From Clostridium puniceum (lineage in GTDB: Bacteria; Bacillota; Clostridia; Clostridiales; Clostridiaceae): a DNA stretch of 56,663 bases. The notes below the pieces were generated by a model. It was given only the letters and a program-made list of their open reading frames with translations, was not told the origin of the DNA and ran no database searches. The translations under genes were made by a program, and so were the position numbers. This document shows positions 41,070 through 49,847 of this stretch, one piece after another. Location: contig NZ_LZZM01000175.1 of the NCBI RefSeq assembly GCF_002006345.1, positions 1-56,663 of the forward strand, given 5' to 3'. The stretch's first letter is position 1. The number at the start of each line of letters is the position of its first letter.

Positions 41070-42828
41070 TCAAAGCACCTCCAATGTTATAGTATGAAAT
41101 ATTATGAGCCTGATTATAGTCCTGCCACGCATTTTTGTAATATCTGCTGTTTTTCAAAACTTCTTCATGGGTACCTATAGTTGCAATTCTATGATTTTCT
41201 ATTACTGCTACTCTATCACATTTAGCTACTACACTTAATCTATGTGCCACAATAATAACAGTTTTGCCTTTGCAAAGATTAGCTATAGCTCTGTCAATTT
41301 CTACCTGATTTTCTGGATCCGCTGCAGATGTAGCCTCATCTAAAATCAAAATAGGAGCATTTTTAAAAATAGCTCTTGCAATTGCAATACGTTGCTTCTC
41401 TCCTCCTGAAAATCTCGAACCGTAACTGCCCACAAGAGTATTGTATTTATCAGGTAGTGTCATAATAAAATCATCAATTTGTGCCTGTTTAGCAGCTTTT
41501 CGAACCTGTTCTAAGGTTGCATTACTACCCATGCGTATATTTTCTAGAACACTTCCCTTACTTAAAAATGTTTTTTGGAACACTATGGACACATTTTCTA
41601 AAAGTGTTTCATAATCAATTTCTTTAATATTCCTTTTGCCAATTAAGATTTCTCCTCTGCTTATGTCATAAAATCTAGCAATAAGTTCTACGATAGTACT
41701 CTTCCCTGCGCCAGAATATCCGACTAATGCTATCTTTTCTCCATCTTTAATACTTAAGTTTAAATCTTTTAGCACATCATTCTTTCCATCATAAGAGAAA
41801 CTTACATTACACATCTGTATAGCATGATTTTTAGGAAACTCCTTACTTCCATTTTCAAAGGCTGGAATGTCTAATATTTCCTCTATCTTGTGAATGCCAT
41901 TTAAAACCTGTGAGAAATTTGAGCCTAATTCTAGCAAAGGACGAAGTTCAGTTAGATAAAAGGAACCTACATATATAAACAAAATAAATATACTAGCTAA
42001 TAAATGACCCTGTAACGCCATAAAGCCTCCAATTGGCACAAGCAAAACTAAAGCACACTCTATAACAATTACATAAGCTGCAAAGGGAGGTCCCATTTTT
42101 AAAGATGCTTTTTTCCAAACATTATACTGATCATCAATAGCCTCTGAATACTTCTTAAATGAGTGGCTTCCCATATTATAGGCTTTAATCAGCTTCATTC
42201 CAGTAATATATTCAATCATAGTTGCATTAAGATTTCCCATAGAACGATTCATGTCAGCCATTAATTTATCTTGCCCTCTAAACATAATATACTGACAAAG
42301 AAAAGCAAAGGGGATTGGAACTAAAGAGACCAATGCCAATATCCAATTAATACTGCAAAGATAAATAAATACTACCACTGGTCCGCTAGCATACATAATA
42401 AGCTCTGGCAAATGATGAGCAAGAAAAAGTTCCAGTTTTTCAATATCTTCGTTTAATACCTTCTTAATTTCTCCTGTACTTCTTTCACTTAAATTTCCTA
42501 GTGGCACCTTAGCCATATGATCAATTACCATACAACGAACTTTAAATAACGAATTATATGCTCCTTTGTGTGACAAAGCTATAGATACTCCAAGCAAAAA
42601 GTAACGTATAAAAATAGCTGCTGCAATAATTCCTCCACTCTCTAGGATAATTTCTCTTGTATAGCTCCCATTATATACGGTCTCAATAACTTTATATGCA
42701 GCTAAATATGGAATCATAATAGATAATCCACTGATAAGTGAACAAATTATAGATGCAATTAAATAATATTTATCTTTACCAGCCCATTTAAATAACAGCC
42801 CTAATGAATTTTTCCCCTCTTTTTTCAT
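41062..42828 (-). CDS. ABC half-transporter (permease-ATPase), YbtP/IrtA-like
   Basis: 588 residues from MKKEGKNSLGLLFKWAGKDK, with AAAGGATG upstream of this ATG. Exporter-fold membrane domain (about 20-310), then the ATPase: Walker A GYSGAGKST, signature FSGGEKQR, Walker B ILILDEATSAADPE, switch His in IVAHRLS. First gene of the pair; the promoter at 43041-43069 holds a Fur box, so iron starvation should induce it. An iron-siderophore uptake role is inferred from that control and from the AraC neighbour. Confidence 0.9.
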   Translation of the reverse strand: MKKEGKNSLGLLFKWAGKDKYYLIASIICSLISGLSIMIPYLAAYKVIETVYNGSYTREIILESGGIIAAAIFIRYFLLGVSIALSHKGAYNSLFKVRCMVIDHMAKVPLGNLSERSTGEIKKVLNEDIEKLELFLAHHLPELIMYASGPVVVFIYLCSINWILALVSLVPIPFAFLCQYIMFRGQDKLMADMNRSMGNLNATMIEYITGMKLIKAYNMGSHSFKKYSEAIDDQYNVWKKASLKMGPPFAAYVIVIECALVLLVPIGGFMALQGHLLASIFILFIYVGSFYLTELRPLLELGSNFSQVLNGIHKIEEILDIPAFENGSKEFPKNHAIQMCNVSFSYDGKNDVLKDLNLSIKDGEKIALVGYSGAGKSTIVELIARFYDISRGEILIGKRNIKEIDYETLLENVSIVFQKTFLSKGSVLENIRMGSNATLEQVRKAAKQAQIDDFIMTLPDKYNTLVGSYGSRFSGGEKQRIAIARAIFKNAPILILDEATSAADPENQVEIDRAIANLCKGKTVIIVAHRLSVVAKCDRVAVIENHRIATIGTHEEVLKNSRYYKNAWQDYNQAHNISYYNIGGALIE

Positions 42829-43040
42829 ATATAACACATCCTTTCATTAAATAGGTTTTATACTGTTTTGAAACAATACTCTTTTCTACAGTACAATTAG
42901 TTAAACTTTCTTTTAACAAATTTCCTTTCTTATAAAGAATTAATTTAAAAATACTTTCCCCATTTTTGTTGAAAATCCATATAAAAAATGTTAAAATACT
43001 CCCATTAACTTCAAATATCTTTATTTTATAGGCATTTTAA

Positions 43041-43069
43041 ATGATAATGATATTCATTACTATTGTCAA
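43041..43069 (-). promoter_or_regulatory. Fur-controlled promoter of the ABC pair
   Basis: On the minus strand: -35 TTGACA (43064-43069), 17-bp spacer, -10 TATCAT (43041-43046). The spacer is filled by a Fur-box-like sequence, GATAATGATATTCATTACT on the plus strand (43043-43061), close to the 19-bp consensus of GATAAT hexamers. Fur-Fe2+ bound here would block the polymerase. Confidence 0.75.
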
Positions 43070-43243
43070 AGTTCAATAAAAAAGGTTATATGACCTTTAC
43101 ATTGCTAATAATTATTTGTAAAATCAGCTTCATCTCAATAAAAATAATCTATCTTCGTGATATATCAGGACAATATTAAATTTAAAAAGATATAATTGGG
43201 TTTTGGAATAACACTTTCATTAATCTCGAAAGGAGTGATTTAC

Positions 43244-44203
43244 TTGGAAAGTAATAGTGTTCTATCAGAACATGTTTTTTTTGATAAAGCTATAGAGGCT
43301 GGTGAACAATTATATGAATTATCACAAAAAAACGGGAATGGCTATATTTATCAGCTAAATCCTGCTTCTGGACTTTTTATAACTGCAGGTGATTGGATAT
43401 CAAATAGCCAAATAGAAGCTCATTTTAATATAAATCAAATGTTCATGGAAATTTATTTATTTGAATCTGGAAATGTAACCTTGATTCAAAACGGTAAAAA
43501 TACACTTTTAATACCAAAAGGAATAAACATCTATGTGAATAAAACCTCAAAGGGACGTATTTGTTATGAACCAAAGATTCCCGTAAAATATGTAAGTATA
43601 ATACTTTTTAAAGATTTCATAAAAGAGCGTATCAAAAATAACTTTGCCGAGGAGGATTTTAATTTTGCACAAACCTTTAATTGGAAGTCTATAAACTACA
43701 ATACTCCAGAGGTGACTCTAATATTTTTGCAAATAAAACAAAAGCTTATGTCTGATGAGAAATCGAACTTATACTACGAAAGTAAAGTTGGTGAACTTTT
43801 TTCTATAATTATGAGTAATTTCATTAAAGAAAAAAAGCGTTTGGAAATTCAGGAAAAGGATTTTTCTTTCAACGAATTAAAAAGGCTAGAAATGGTGAAA
43901 TTGGCTATTGATCAAAATCTCTTAACCCCTCCCTCAATAACTACCTTATGTCAAATAGCCACAATGGGGAAAACAAAATTAAGAGAATCTTTTAAATCAG
44001 CTTTTAATATGACACTAGGAGAATATATTCGTCATGCAAGAATGAAGTATTCCCTGGTACTGCTTGCTAATAAACAATTATCAATTGGAAATATTGCTGC
44101 TAACTTAGGGTATTCAAGTGCAAGTAAATTTTCTATGGCCTTTAGAAAAGTTTACAGCCAATCACCTACTGAATATCGCAGAAATATTCTGCATCTTCTG
44201 TAA
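43244..44203 (+). CDS. AraC-family regulator (PchR/YbtA-like)
   Basis: 319 residues with a TTG start at 43244, eight bases after AAAGGAG; the upstream in-frame codons lack a ribosome site. The N-terminal half (about 1-200) is a beta-rich sensor of the kind found in siderophore-responsive AraC proteins (FNINQMFMEIYLFESGNVTL). The C-terminal helix-turn-helix pair follows (ITTLCQIATMGKTKLRESFK, LGYSSASKFSMAFRKVYSQS). It is divergent from the ABC pair and probably activates it when the siderophore is present. A TATAAT at 43191 may be its -10. Confidence 0.9.
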   Translation: MESNSVLSEHVFFDKAIEAGEQLYELSQKNGNGYIYQLNPASGLFITAGDWISNSQIEAHFNINQMFMEIYLFESGNVTLIQNGKNTLLIPKGINIYVNKTSKGRICYEPKIPVKYVSIILFKDFIKERIKNNFAEEDFNFAQTFNWKSINYNTPEVTLIFLQIKQKLMSDEKSNLYYESKVGELFSIIMSNFIKEKKRLEIQEKDFSFNELKRLEMVKLAIDQNLLTPPSITTLCQIATMGKTKLRESFKSAFNMTLGEYIRHARMKYSLVLLANKQLSIGNIAANLGYSSASKFSMAFRKVYSQSPTEYRRNILHLL

Positions 44204-44308
44204 ATTCAATCTAAAATTCATTATTACTGAAAATATCAATAAAAATATGAATATAAAGTATACAGGATAGTTTATAAAGTTTAAATATTATCATTGCTTA
44301 AAGGTAAA

Positions 44309-44349
44309 AAGCTCTAAACAATTGGTTTTATTCTAATTGTTTAGAGCTT
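44309..44349. terminator. Bidirectional terminator between araC-type and esterase genes
   Basis: Perfect 15-bp stem AAGCTCTAAACAATT with AATTGTTTAGAGCTT around 11 bases. It lies between convergent genes and can serve both. Confidence 0.8.
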
Positions 44350-44373
44350 CTTATATTTACTGAATCATATTAC

Positions 44374-45120
44374 TTATTTAACATATTTTGAAATAGGTAA
44401 ATTATTTTCTTTTACTCCTTGAGAAACTAATTTAGCAATTTGAATTCCTCCTTGTTTAGTAAAGTGTGTGCGATCTGTTCCATCTAAGGAAATCATAAAT
44501 AATTTGTAAGTTTCGTTATATCCAATTGAAGTAAAATAATTTATACTCTTTGTTGTAAGATCAATTATTTTAACTTTTTCTTTGGCAGCTACTTGTTTCA
44601 TTGCAGCATCATAATCAACAAAATCATTGTTAAATTTGCCATTTTTATAGTTAAGTCTTGCAACTGGTGTTATTAAAACAGGAATGGCTTTTTTTGCACG
44701 AGCACCATCAATATACTGTTTTAAATATTGTTTGTACGTTGTATATGGTTCAGTGTAACGAGCTGGATCATTCTTTTTTTGATCATTATGACCAAATTGA
44801 ATAAATAAATAGTCATTAGGTTTTATTTTCTTTAAAATTTCAGCTAAACGACCTTCATCTATAAAGGATTTAGAGCTTCTACCACCAATAGCATGATTTT
44901 CAAAGATTAAATCTGAAGTAAAGTATGTGGGAATAACTTGCCCCCATCCCACTTTAGATGAAACAGATGGATCATATGTTGCAACTGTTGAATCACCAGC
45001 AATGTATACTGTAGGTTTTGTTGACGCTGCATTAGCAGTAGTTGTTAAAAAGCCTATTTGTAAAAAAGCTATTAAAAAAAGCAATAATTTTTTAAAAATG
45101 ATTAATATTGATTTTTTCAT
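44374..45120 (-). CDS. Rhamnogalacturonan acetylesterase-like SGNH hydrolase (CE12)
   Basis: 248 residues with a signal peptide (about 1-31, ending TANAAS). SGNH blocks: nucleophile Ser in IAGDSTVATYD, AIGGRSSKSF, FIQFGHNDQKK, and the Asp-His pair in GTDRTHFTKQGG. This set is typical of carbohydrate esterase family 12, which removes acetyl groups from rhamnogalacturonan or xylan. ATG at 45120 with GGAGGC upstream. It sits next to pectate lyase and would make pectin accessible. Confidence 0.9.
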   Translation of the reverse strand: MKKSILIIFKKLLLFLIAFLQIGFLTTTANAASTKPTVYIAGDSTVATYDPSVSSKVGWGQVIPTYFTSDLIFENHAIGGRSSKSFIDEGRLAEILKKIKPNDYLFIQFGHNDQKKNDPARYTEPYTTYKQYLKQYIDGARAKKAIPVLITPVARLNYKNGKFNNDFVDYDAAMKQVAAKEKVKIIDLTTKSINYFTSIGYNETYKLFMISLDGTDRTHFTKQGGIQIAKLVSQGVKENNLPISKYVK

Positions 45121-45175
45121 AGGTTGTTAGCCTCCTTTAAAATGATAAAGTTGTTATGCTTATATTATTTTCTAG

Positions 45176-46144
45176 TTATTTTGATATACTTGAACCCCAA
45201 TTACCATACCATGCATATCCTGTTCTTCTTTCCTTATCAATATCAGCAAGTTTATATTTTACTACACCATTACGTCCTACAAATATAGGCTTATTAGTTC
45301 CGATTTCGTAAAAACGAGCCCAAACAGGAGTTTTTACACTAGAATCATTTACAACAGTAACGTCTCCATTTGCCTTAACGACTTTTATTCCAGTAATTGC
45401 AACTGTTTTAAACCAACTTTCAGCAGCTTTAATAGAAGCAGCTATTTTAGGAGTAGTAGGTCTAGTTTTCAAAAAATTTATAATACCTACACTTTCGCCA
45501 GTACAAAGAGAAGGAACTTCATATGCTCTTGCAGATGTAGGCTTTAAAGTTTTCTCATCATGTTGCTGCCCCCAAACTGTTAACTTCCCATTAACATTAA
45601 CTTGAGTTTTTAATATACAATCTACACCTTTTTCAACTGCTATTTTACATCTATTCGCTAAATTGCTATCTACAAATGAAAAATCACCTTTTCTATTTGA
45701 AACTTCATCTAGAAGAAACATTACATTAATCATTGCATTGTCATTATATGTAATATGTGTATGATAGCCGTTGCTTTTATAAACCTGTGGCCATCCCCCA
45801 TTATCATATTGCATATTTAACAAGAAATTGATTCCTTTTATAGCTGCAGCAGAATAGGTACTATTTTTTGTCTTTTTATACTCGGCTGCTAATCTTCTTA
45901 TTTCTGTATAAGTAGCTTTGTTATCAATAGTTGACTTTGCCCACTCACTTACTGGTTCATTATAATACTTTATCCACCCACCATCTGGACGTTGGTTCTT
46001 TAAAATTTCTGCAATACTTGCTGTGGTGCCAGAGCCATCAGCAGCAAATGCTGTTATAGAATTTTGTAGTGTTACTCCAAAAACAGTAAAAATAAATGTA
46101 AAAACTAATATAAAGGTCACATATTTTAATTTTGTTTTAAACAT
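45176..46144 (-). CDS. Secreted pectate lyase, family PL10
   Basis: 322 residues from MFKTKLKYVTFILVF, with AGAGGAG upstream; the longer frame to 46180 lacks a site. Signal peptide about 1-33. The single catalytic domain shows PL10 landmarks: LKNQRPDGGWIKYY, NGGWPQVYK, the Ca2+/catalytic Asp region ITYNDNAMINVMFLLDEV, VWGQQHDEKTLKPTSARAYE (catalytic Arg region) and WARFYEIGTNKPIFVGRNG. It cleaves polygalacturonate by beta-elimination outside the cell. A weak hairpin (46180-46205) separates it from the zincin gene. Confidence 0.94.
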   Translation of the reverse strand: MFKTKLKYVTFILVFTFIFTVFGVTLQNSITAFAADGSGTTASIAEILKNQRPDGGWIKYYNEPVSEWAKSTIDNKATYTEIRRLAAEYKKTKNSTYSAAAIKGINFLLNMQYDNGGWPQVYKSNGYHTHITYNDNAMINVMFLLDEVSNRKGDFSFVDSNLANRCKIAVEKGVDCILKTQVNVNGKLTVWGQQHDEKTLKPTSARAYEVPSLCTGESVGIINFLKTRPTTPKIAASIKAAESWFKTVAITGIKVVKANGDVTVVNDSSVKTPVWARFYEIGTNKPIFVGRNGVVKYKLADIDKERRTGYAWYGNWGSSISK

Positions 46145-46179
46145 AATAATCTCCTCTTCTTTTTTATAAATATAATTCA

Positions 46180-46205
46180 AGAGTATCTACAAACATAGAT
46201 ACTCT
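46180..46205. terminator. Hairpin after the zincin gene
   Basis: Perfect 9-bp stem AGAGTATCT with AGATACTCT, loop of eight bases, only moderately T-rich after it. It could partly terminate or protect mRNA ends between the zincin and PL10 genes. Confidence 0.5.
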
Positions 46206-46260
46206 AATTTAACTTGATTATTTTTTTAATCTACAACTGTGGCTCATCCATTTCCTTAGA

Positions 46261-47190
46261 TTAGAAACGAGATTTGTCTTTCTTTAATTGGCTCCATGTA
46301 TAACGTAACATCCAAATGTCCCAATCAGTTATAGTGCTTGAATCTCCAGCCCACATAATAGTATGTGTCGGAAATCCAGTTGGTGGACGATCAGCATCTT
46401 CATAAAAATCTGGAAGTCCAAAACCATGTCCCATTTCATGTTCAATTATATGAGCTTCATTTGAATTCACCGTGCTTAGTATGTAATCCTCAGAGATACG
46501 TTGTCCCCAATCTCCACCAGCACCACCTTGAAAATTAGATGTTCCCCATAGATACATATCAAAACGCTTGTCTATTCCACCAGGATAAGAATATGATTTA
46601 TCTTCAAAATGTTCAGCTCTAGAAAGTGAACTAGGAGCAGTAGGAAGCTTAGCAGGAATGCTTGGATTTGTTTTGCTCAATTCATCAGTAATATAATCTT
46701 TATAAACTATTTCATTAGATTGTTTATTTAATATTAATGAAGGATTAGAACAAGCCCAACCTACTACCTTCACAGTAACTGTGTTATAAGGCCAACCATC
46801 ATATCCTTTAAGAGCTTTTGTCACCCAATTATTTACTTGACGGTTAAGCATTGATGCAATATCTTTACGTTGTTGAAGCGTAACGCTCTTATTTGATTGC
46901 CAACGTACAACATAATTAAGAGTTCCTTTACCTGCATAAATTTGATCAAAAATTAAATTTTTACGATTTGTTGAACCTTCTTTAACCATTCTATTGCTCC
47001 ATACCCACTCAACAGATGGTTTAAGGTTAGCAGGCATATTCCCTAAGGTTAAATTAGCGGCCTTAGTGGTGGTAACTACATTCGCACTTTTACTGTCTGT
47101 CGTTGCTGCATTAGCAACAATACTACTTACAGAAAGGCTTAGAAACATTACAGCAGACATAATGATACAACTTAATTTTACTTTAATCAT
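46261..47190 (-). CDS. Secreted zinc metalloprotease-like protein (HExxHxxGxxD)
   Basis: 309 residues with a clear signal peptide (about 1-28, ending VANA). HIIEHEMGHGFGLPDFYED holds HExxHxxGxxD, the short zinc site of snapalysin-like zincins with Asp as third ligand. NYVVRWQSNKSVTL, GYDGWPY, FQGGAGGDWGQRISEDYIL and WDIWMLRYTWSQ recall a family of secreted proteins of actinomycetes and fungi that I have seen labelled as cellulose-binding. It lies in a pectinase island and is co-directional with PL10. It may be a protease acting on wall proteins, or a wall-binding protein using the zincin fold; activity unproven. ATG at 47190 after AGGGGGG. Confidence 0.75.
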   Translation of the reverse strand: MIKVKLSCIIMSAVMFLSLSVSSIVANAATTDSKSANVVTTTKAANLTLGNMPANLKPSVEWVWSNRMVKEGSTNRKNLIFDQIYAGKGTLNYVVRWQSNKSVTLQQRKDIASMLNRQVNNWVTKALKGYDGWPYNTVTVKVVGWACSNPSLILNKQSNEIVYKDYITDELSKTNPSIPAKLPTAPSSLSRAEHFEDKSYSYPGGIDKRFDMYLWGTSNFQGGAGGDWGQRISEDYILSTVNSNEAHIIEHEMGHGFGLPDFYEDADRPPTGFPTHTIMWAGDSSTITDWDIWMLRYTWSQLKKDKSRF

Positions 47191-47647
47191 AATTTTCCCC
47201 CCTTAAATTTTTCATCATAATTAAGATGCTATAGCAAAAAAACTAATGACTATAGACTACTTATAATGACATACTCTCATAAATGTACCTATTAAATAAA
47301 TAGCTTTATCCTTAAATGGTCGAAATAACGCATAAAAAGTAACTATTCTATGTATTTTTACAAAATGCTCATTTTATTCTTAAAAATAGGTATTCTACGA
47401 TAATGGTTTACTCTTCCCCACTTTAATGAATATGAGGAATTCAAGCTATATTATAATTTAAAGTAATGATAAAAATTATGAAAAAGCAATATTAATATCA
47501 CTAAAGCACTATTTTTAATCGTAACAGGCGAATATTCTCTTTTAATATCTATTTTATGTATTTTAAGGAAAATATATTTATTAATTTTAAAAATTATGTC
47601 ATTATATAGGTGGTGAAGCTGAACAACTTCTATATATTAATAATGCT
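47191..47647. other. Divergent intergenic region, left part
   Basis: AT-rich region between the zincin gene (leftward) and the endoglucanase gene (rightward). It should hold both promoters; none stood out. I saw no good catabolite-response element. Confidence 0.3.
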
Positions 47648-47694
47648 TTAACTACATACTATATTTTATTAGTTAAAATATAGTATGTAGTTAA
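47648..47694. repeat. 21-bp perfect inverted repeat
   Basis: Arms at 47648-47668 and 47674-47694 are perfectly complementary over 21 bp around a 5-base loop (TTAGT). Arms begin TTAACTACATACT. There is no T-run on either side and the location is upstream of a gene, so a simple terminator is unlikely. It may be an operator, an mRNA structure or an element end. Confidence 0.8.
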
Positions 47695-47868
47695 TTGAAA
47701 TAAGCATAATTGATATTTAGAAAATTACAATACACGTTTTATTTAAAGAAATTTTGTATAAGTAATCTTTGTAATCAATTACACGCGCCATAAAAAACAA
47801 ATAAACTGTCACTGCGCTGTAATAAATACAAATATATAAGAAAATAAAATATGAAGGGATGTTTGATT

Positions 47869-49554
47869 ATGTCAAAAATTAAGTCACTTAAATTTTCTTT
47901 ACTAGCTATAACTTTCCTATTTGCAACTGCTATTTCTAGCCAGAGTTTGGCTGCATTTGCAGCAACTGCAATAACCTCTACTACACAAATTGTTTCCTCA
48001 ATGGGTGCTGGTTGGAATTTAGGAAATCAGCTTGAAGCCAGTTCTAACAGCACACCTAATGAAACAGCCTGGGGTAATCCAATAATTACAAAGGCTTTCA
48101 TTCAGAAAGTAAAAGCCTCTGGCTTTAAAACCATTCGTATTCCAGTTTCATATTTGAATAAGATAGGAGATGCACCTAATTACACTATTGATTCTGCATG
48201 GCTTGCTAGAATAAAAGAAGTTGTTGATTACGCTTATAGCCAAGACATGTATGTAATAGTTAACATGCATGGAGATGGATATAATTCAGTTAATGGTTCA
48301 TGGCTTTTATGTAATTCAAGTGACCAAACAACTATTAAAGCAAAATATGAAAAAGTATGGCAACAAATTGCAAATACCTTTGTAAATTACAACGAACATT
48401 TGATTTTTGAATCAATGAATGAAGAATTTGATGGCACATATGGCACACCTAATACCACATATTATTCAAACTTAAATGCTTATAATCAAATATTTGTTGA
48501 TACTGTAAGAAAAACTGGTGGAAACAACAGTGCAAGATGGCTGCTTATTCCTGGCTGGAATACCAATATTGATTACACAGTAGGTAACTATGGTTTTGTA
48601 CTTCCTACAGATACTTACCGATCAACCACTATTCCAAGTTCTGAAAAGAGAATCATGATATCAGCTCATTATTACTCACCTTGGGATTTCTGTGGCGAGG
48701 AATCTGGAACAATAACACAATGGGGGGCAACAGCTACTAACACTGGAAAAAAATCATCTTGGGGGCAAGAAGACTATTTAAATTCACAATTTAAATCTAT
48801 GTATGATAAATTCGTAACACAAGGTTATCCTGTTGTAATTGGAGAATATGGCTCTGTAGATAAAACAAATGCTGATTCAACTAGCAATACTTATCGTGCA
48901 AAATTTGCAAAAACATTATGCATAGCTGCTAAGCAGTACAGCTGTGTACCAGTTTATTGGGATAATGGATACAATGGACAATATGGCTTTGGATTATTTA
49001 ACAGATCTAACGGCACTATAACACAACAAGGAATTATTGATGCAATAATGAGCGGTATAGGTGCAGGTAGTATTTCTAATTCTACAATTACTGCTACAAT
49101 TGGAACCTTTGACAAGAATACCTCTTCACAAGCCGATGTAGTAGTAACTATGGCACTAAATGGTAATACACTTAATGCTGTCAAAAATGGTACATCTGAA
49201 TTGGTATCTGGAACTGATTATACAGTTTTAAACAATACTATAACTATTTCCAAAAGTTATCTTGTAAAACAAGCACTTGGTAGTGCAAGTCTTACATTTG
49301 ACTTCAGTGCAGGTACAGATCCTGTTCTAGCCATCAATGTAATTGATTCGTCTAAGGACCCAGAAAATCCTGTAGCTTTATATGGGGATGTGAATAATGA
49401 TGGTATAGTTAATGTATTAGATTATACTGTATTACAAAAATATGTACTTGAAGGAACAGGTAATATAAATAAAGTAAATGCAGATATAAATAAAGACACA
49501 AGAATCAACACTTCTGATCTTTTTGCATTAAGAAAGATAATTCTAGAATCTTAA
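47869..49554 (+). CDS. Cellulosomal GH5 endoglucanase with X2 module and dockerin
   Basis: 561 residues from MSKIKSLKFSLLAITFLFAT; AAGGGA lies before this ATG. Signal peptide about 1-34. GH5 subfamily 4-like domain (about 36-375): GAGWNLGNQLEA, IRIPVSY, VNMHGDGY, acid/base Glu in FESMNEEF, ISAHYYSPWDF, nucleophile Glu in VIGEYGSV. X2 (CBM_X2) module about 395-485. Type I dockerin about 500-561: repeat 1 GDVNNDGIVNVLDYTVLQKY, repeat 2 ADINKDTRINTSDLFALRKI, both with calcium-loop Asp/Asn. It should hydrolyse beta-glucans and dock onto a cohesin scaffold. No scaffoldin is in the window. Confidence 0.94.
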   Translation: MSKIKSLKFSLLAITFLFATAISSQSLAAFAATAITSTTQIVSSMGAGWNLGNQLEASSNSTPNETAWGNPIITKAFIQKVKASGFKTIRIPVSYLNKIGDAPNYTIDSAWLARIKEVVDYAYSQDMYVIVNMHGDGYNSVNGSWLLCNSSDQTTIKAKYEKVWQQIANTFVNYNEHLIFESMNEEFDGTYGTPNTTYYSNLNAYNQIFVDTVRKTGGNNSARWLLIPGWNTNIDYTVGNYGFVLPTDTYRSTTIPSSEKRIMISAHYYSPWDFCGEESGTITQWGATATNTGKKSSWGQEDYLNSQFKSMYDKFVTQGYPVVIGEYGSVDKTNADSTSNTYRAKFAKTLCIAAKQYSCVPVYWDNGYNGQYGFGLFNRSNGTITQQGIIDAIMSGIGAGSISNSTITATIGTFDKNTSSQADVVVTMALNGNTLNAVKNGTSELVSGTDYTVLNNTITISKSYLVKQALGSASLTFDFSAGTDPVLAINVIDSSKDPENPVALYGDVNNDGIVNVLDYTVLQKYVLEGTGNINKVNADINKDTRINTSDLFALRKIILES

Positions 49555-49613
49555 AAGTTAGAAGTTTTATAATAAACTTATTATAGCTCTAAAATTATTA
49601 AATACTTTAGGAC

Positions 49614-49656
49614 AGTAGATAATTTTGTGTGAAAGCAAAATTATCTGCTATTTTTT
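49614..49656 (+). terminator. Terminator of the endoglucanase gene
   Basis: AGATAATTTT with AAAATTATCT, 10-bp stem, 10-nt loop, then GCTATTTTTT. It lies 60 bp after the stop codon. Confidence 0.8.
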
Positions 49657-49774
49657 ATAATTTTTTGGTAATTTAAAAATAATACATAATAAATATTTTA
49701 GGTTCAACAGTTAGCATTATCCTGTCTTACAAACTTTCATCAATTAATACCTCTTCATGCTTAAGATACAAAAT

Positions 49775-49812
49775 AAACCTACAACAATTCAAGTTTTGAT
49801 TGCCGTAGGTTT
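49775..49812. terminator. Terminator of the PL1 pectate lyase gene
   Basis: AAACCTAC with GTAGGTTT; on the minus strand ATTTTG-rich sequence follows. It lies 36 bp downstream of the lyase stop codon. Confidence 0.55.
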
Positions 49813-49847
49813 TTGCTTGAGGAGAAACATGAACTATCTATTTACTT

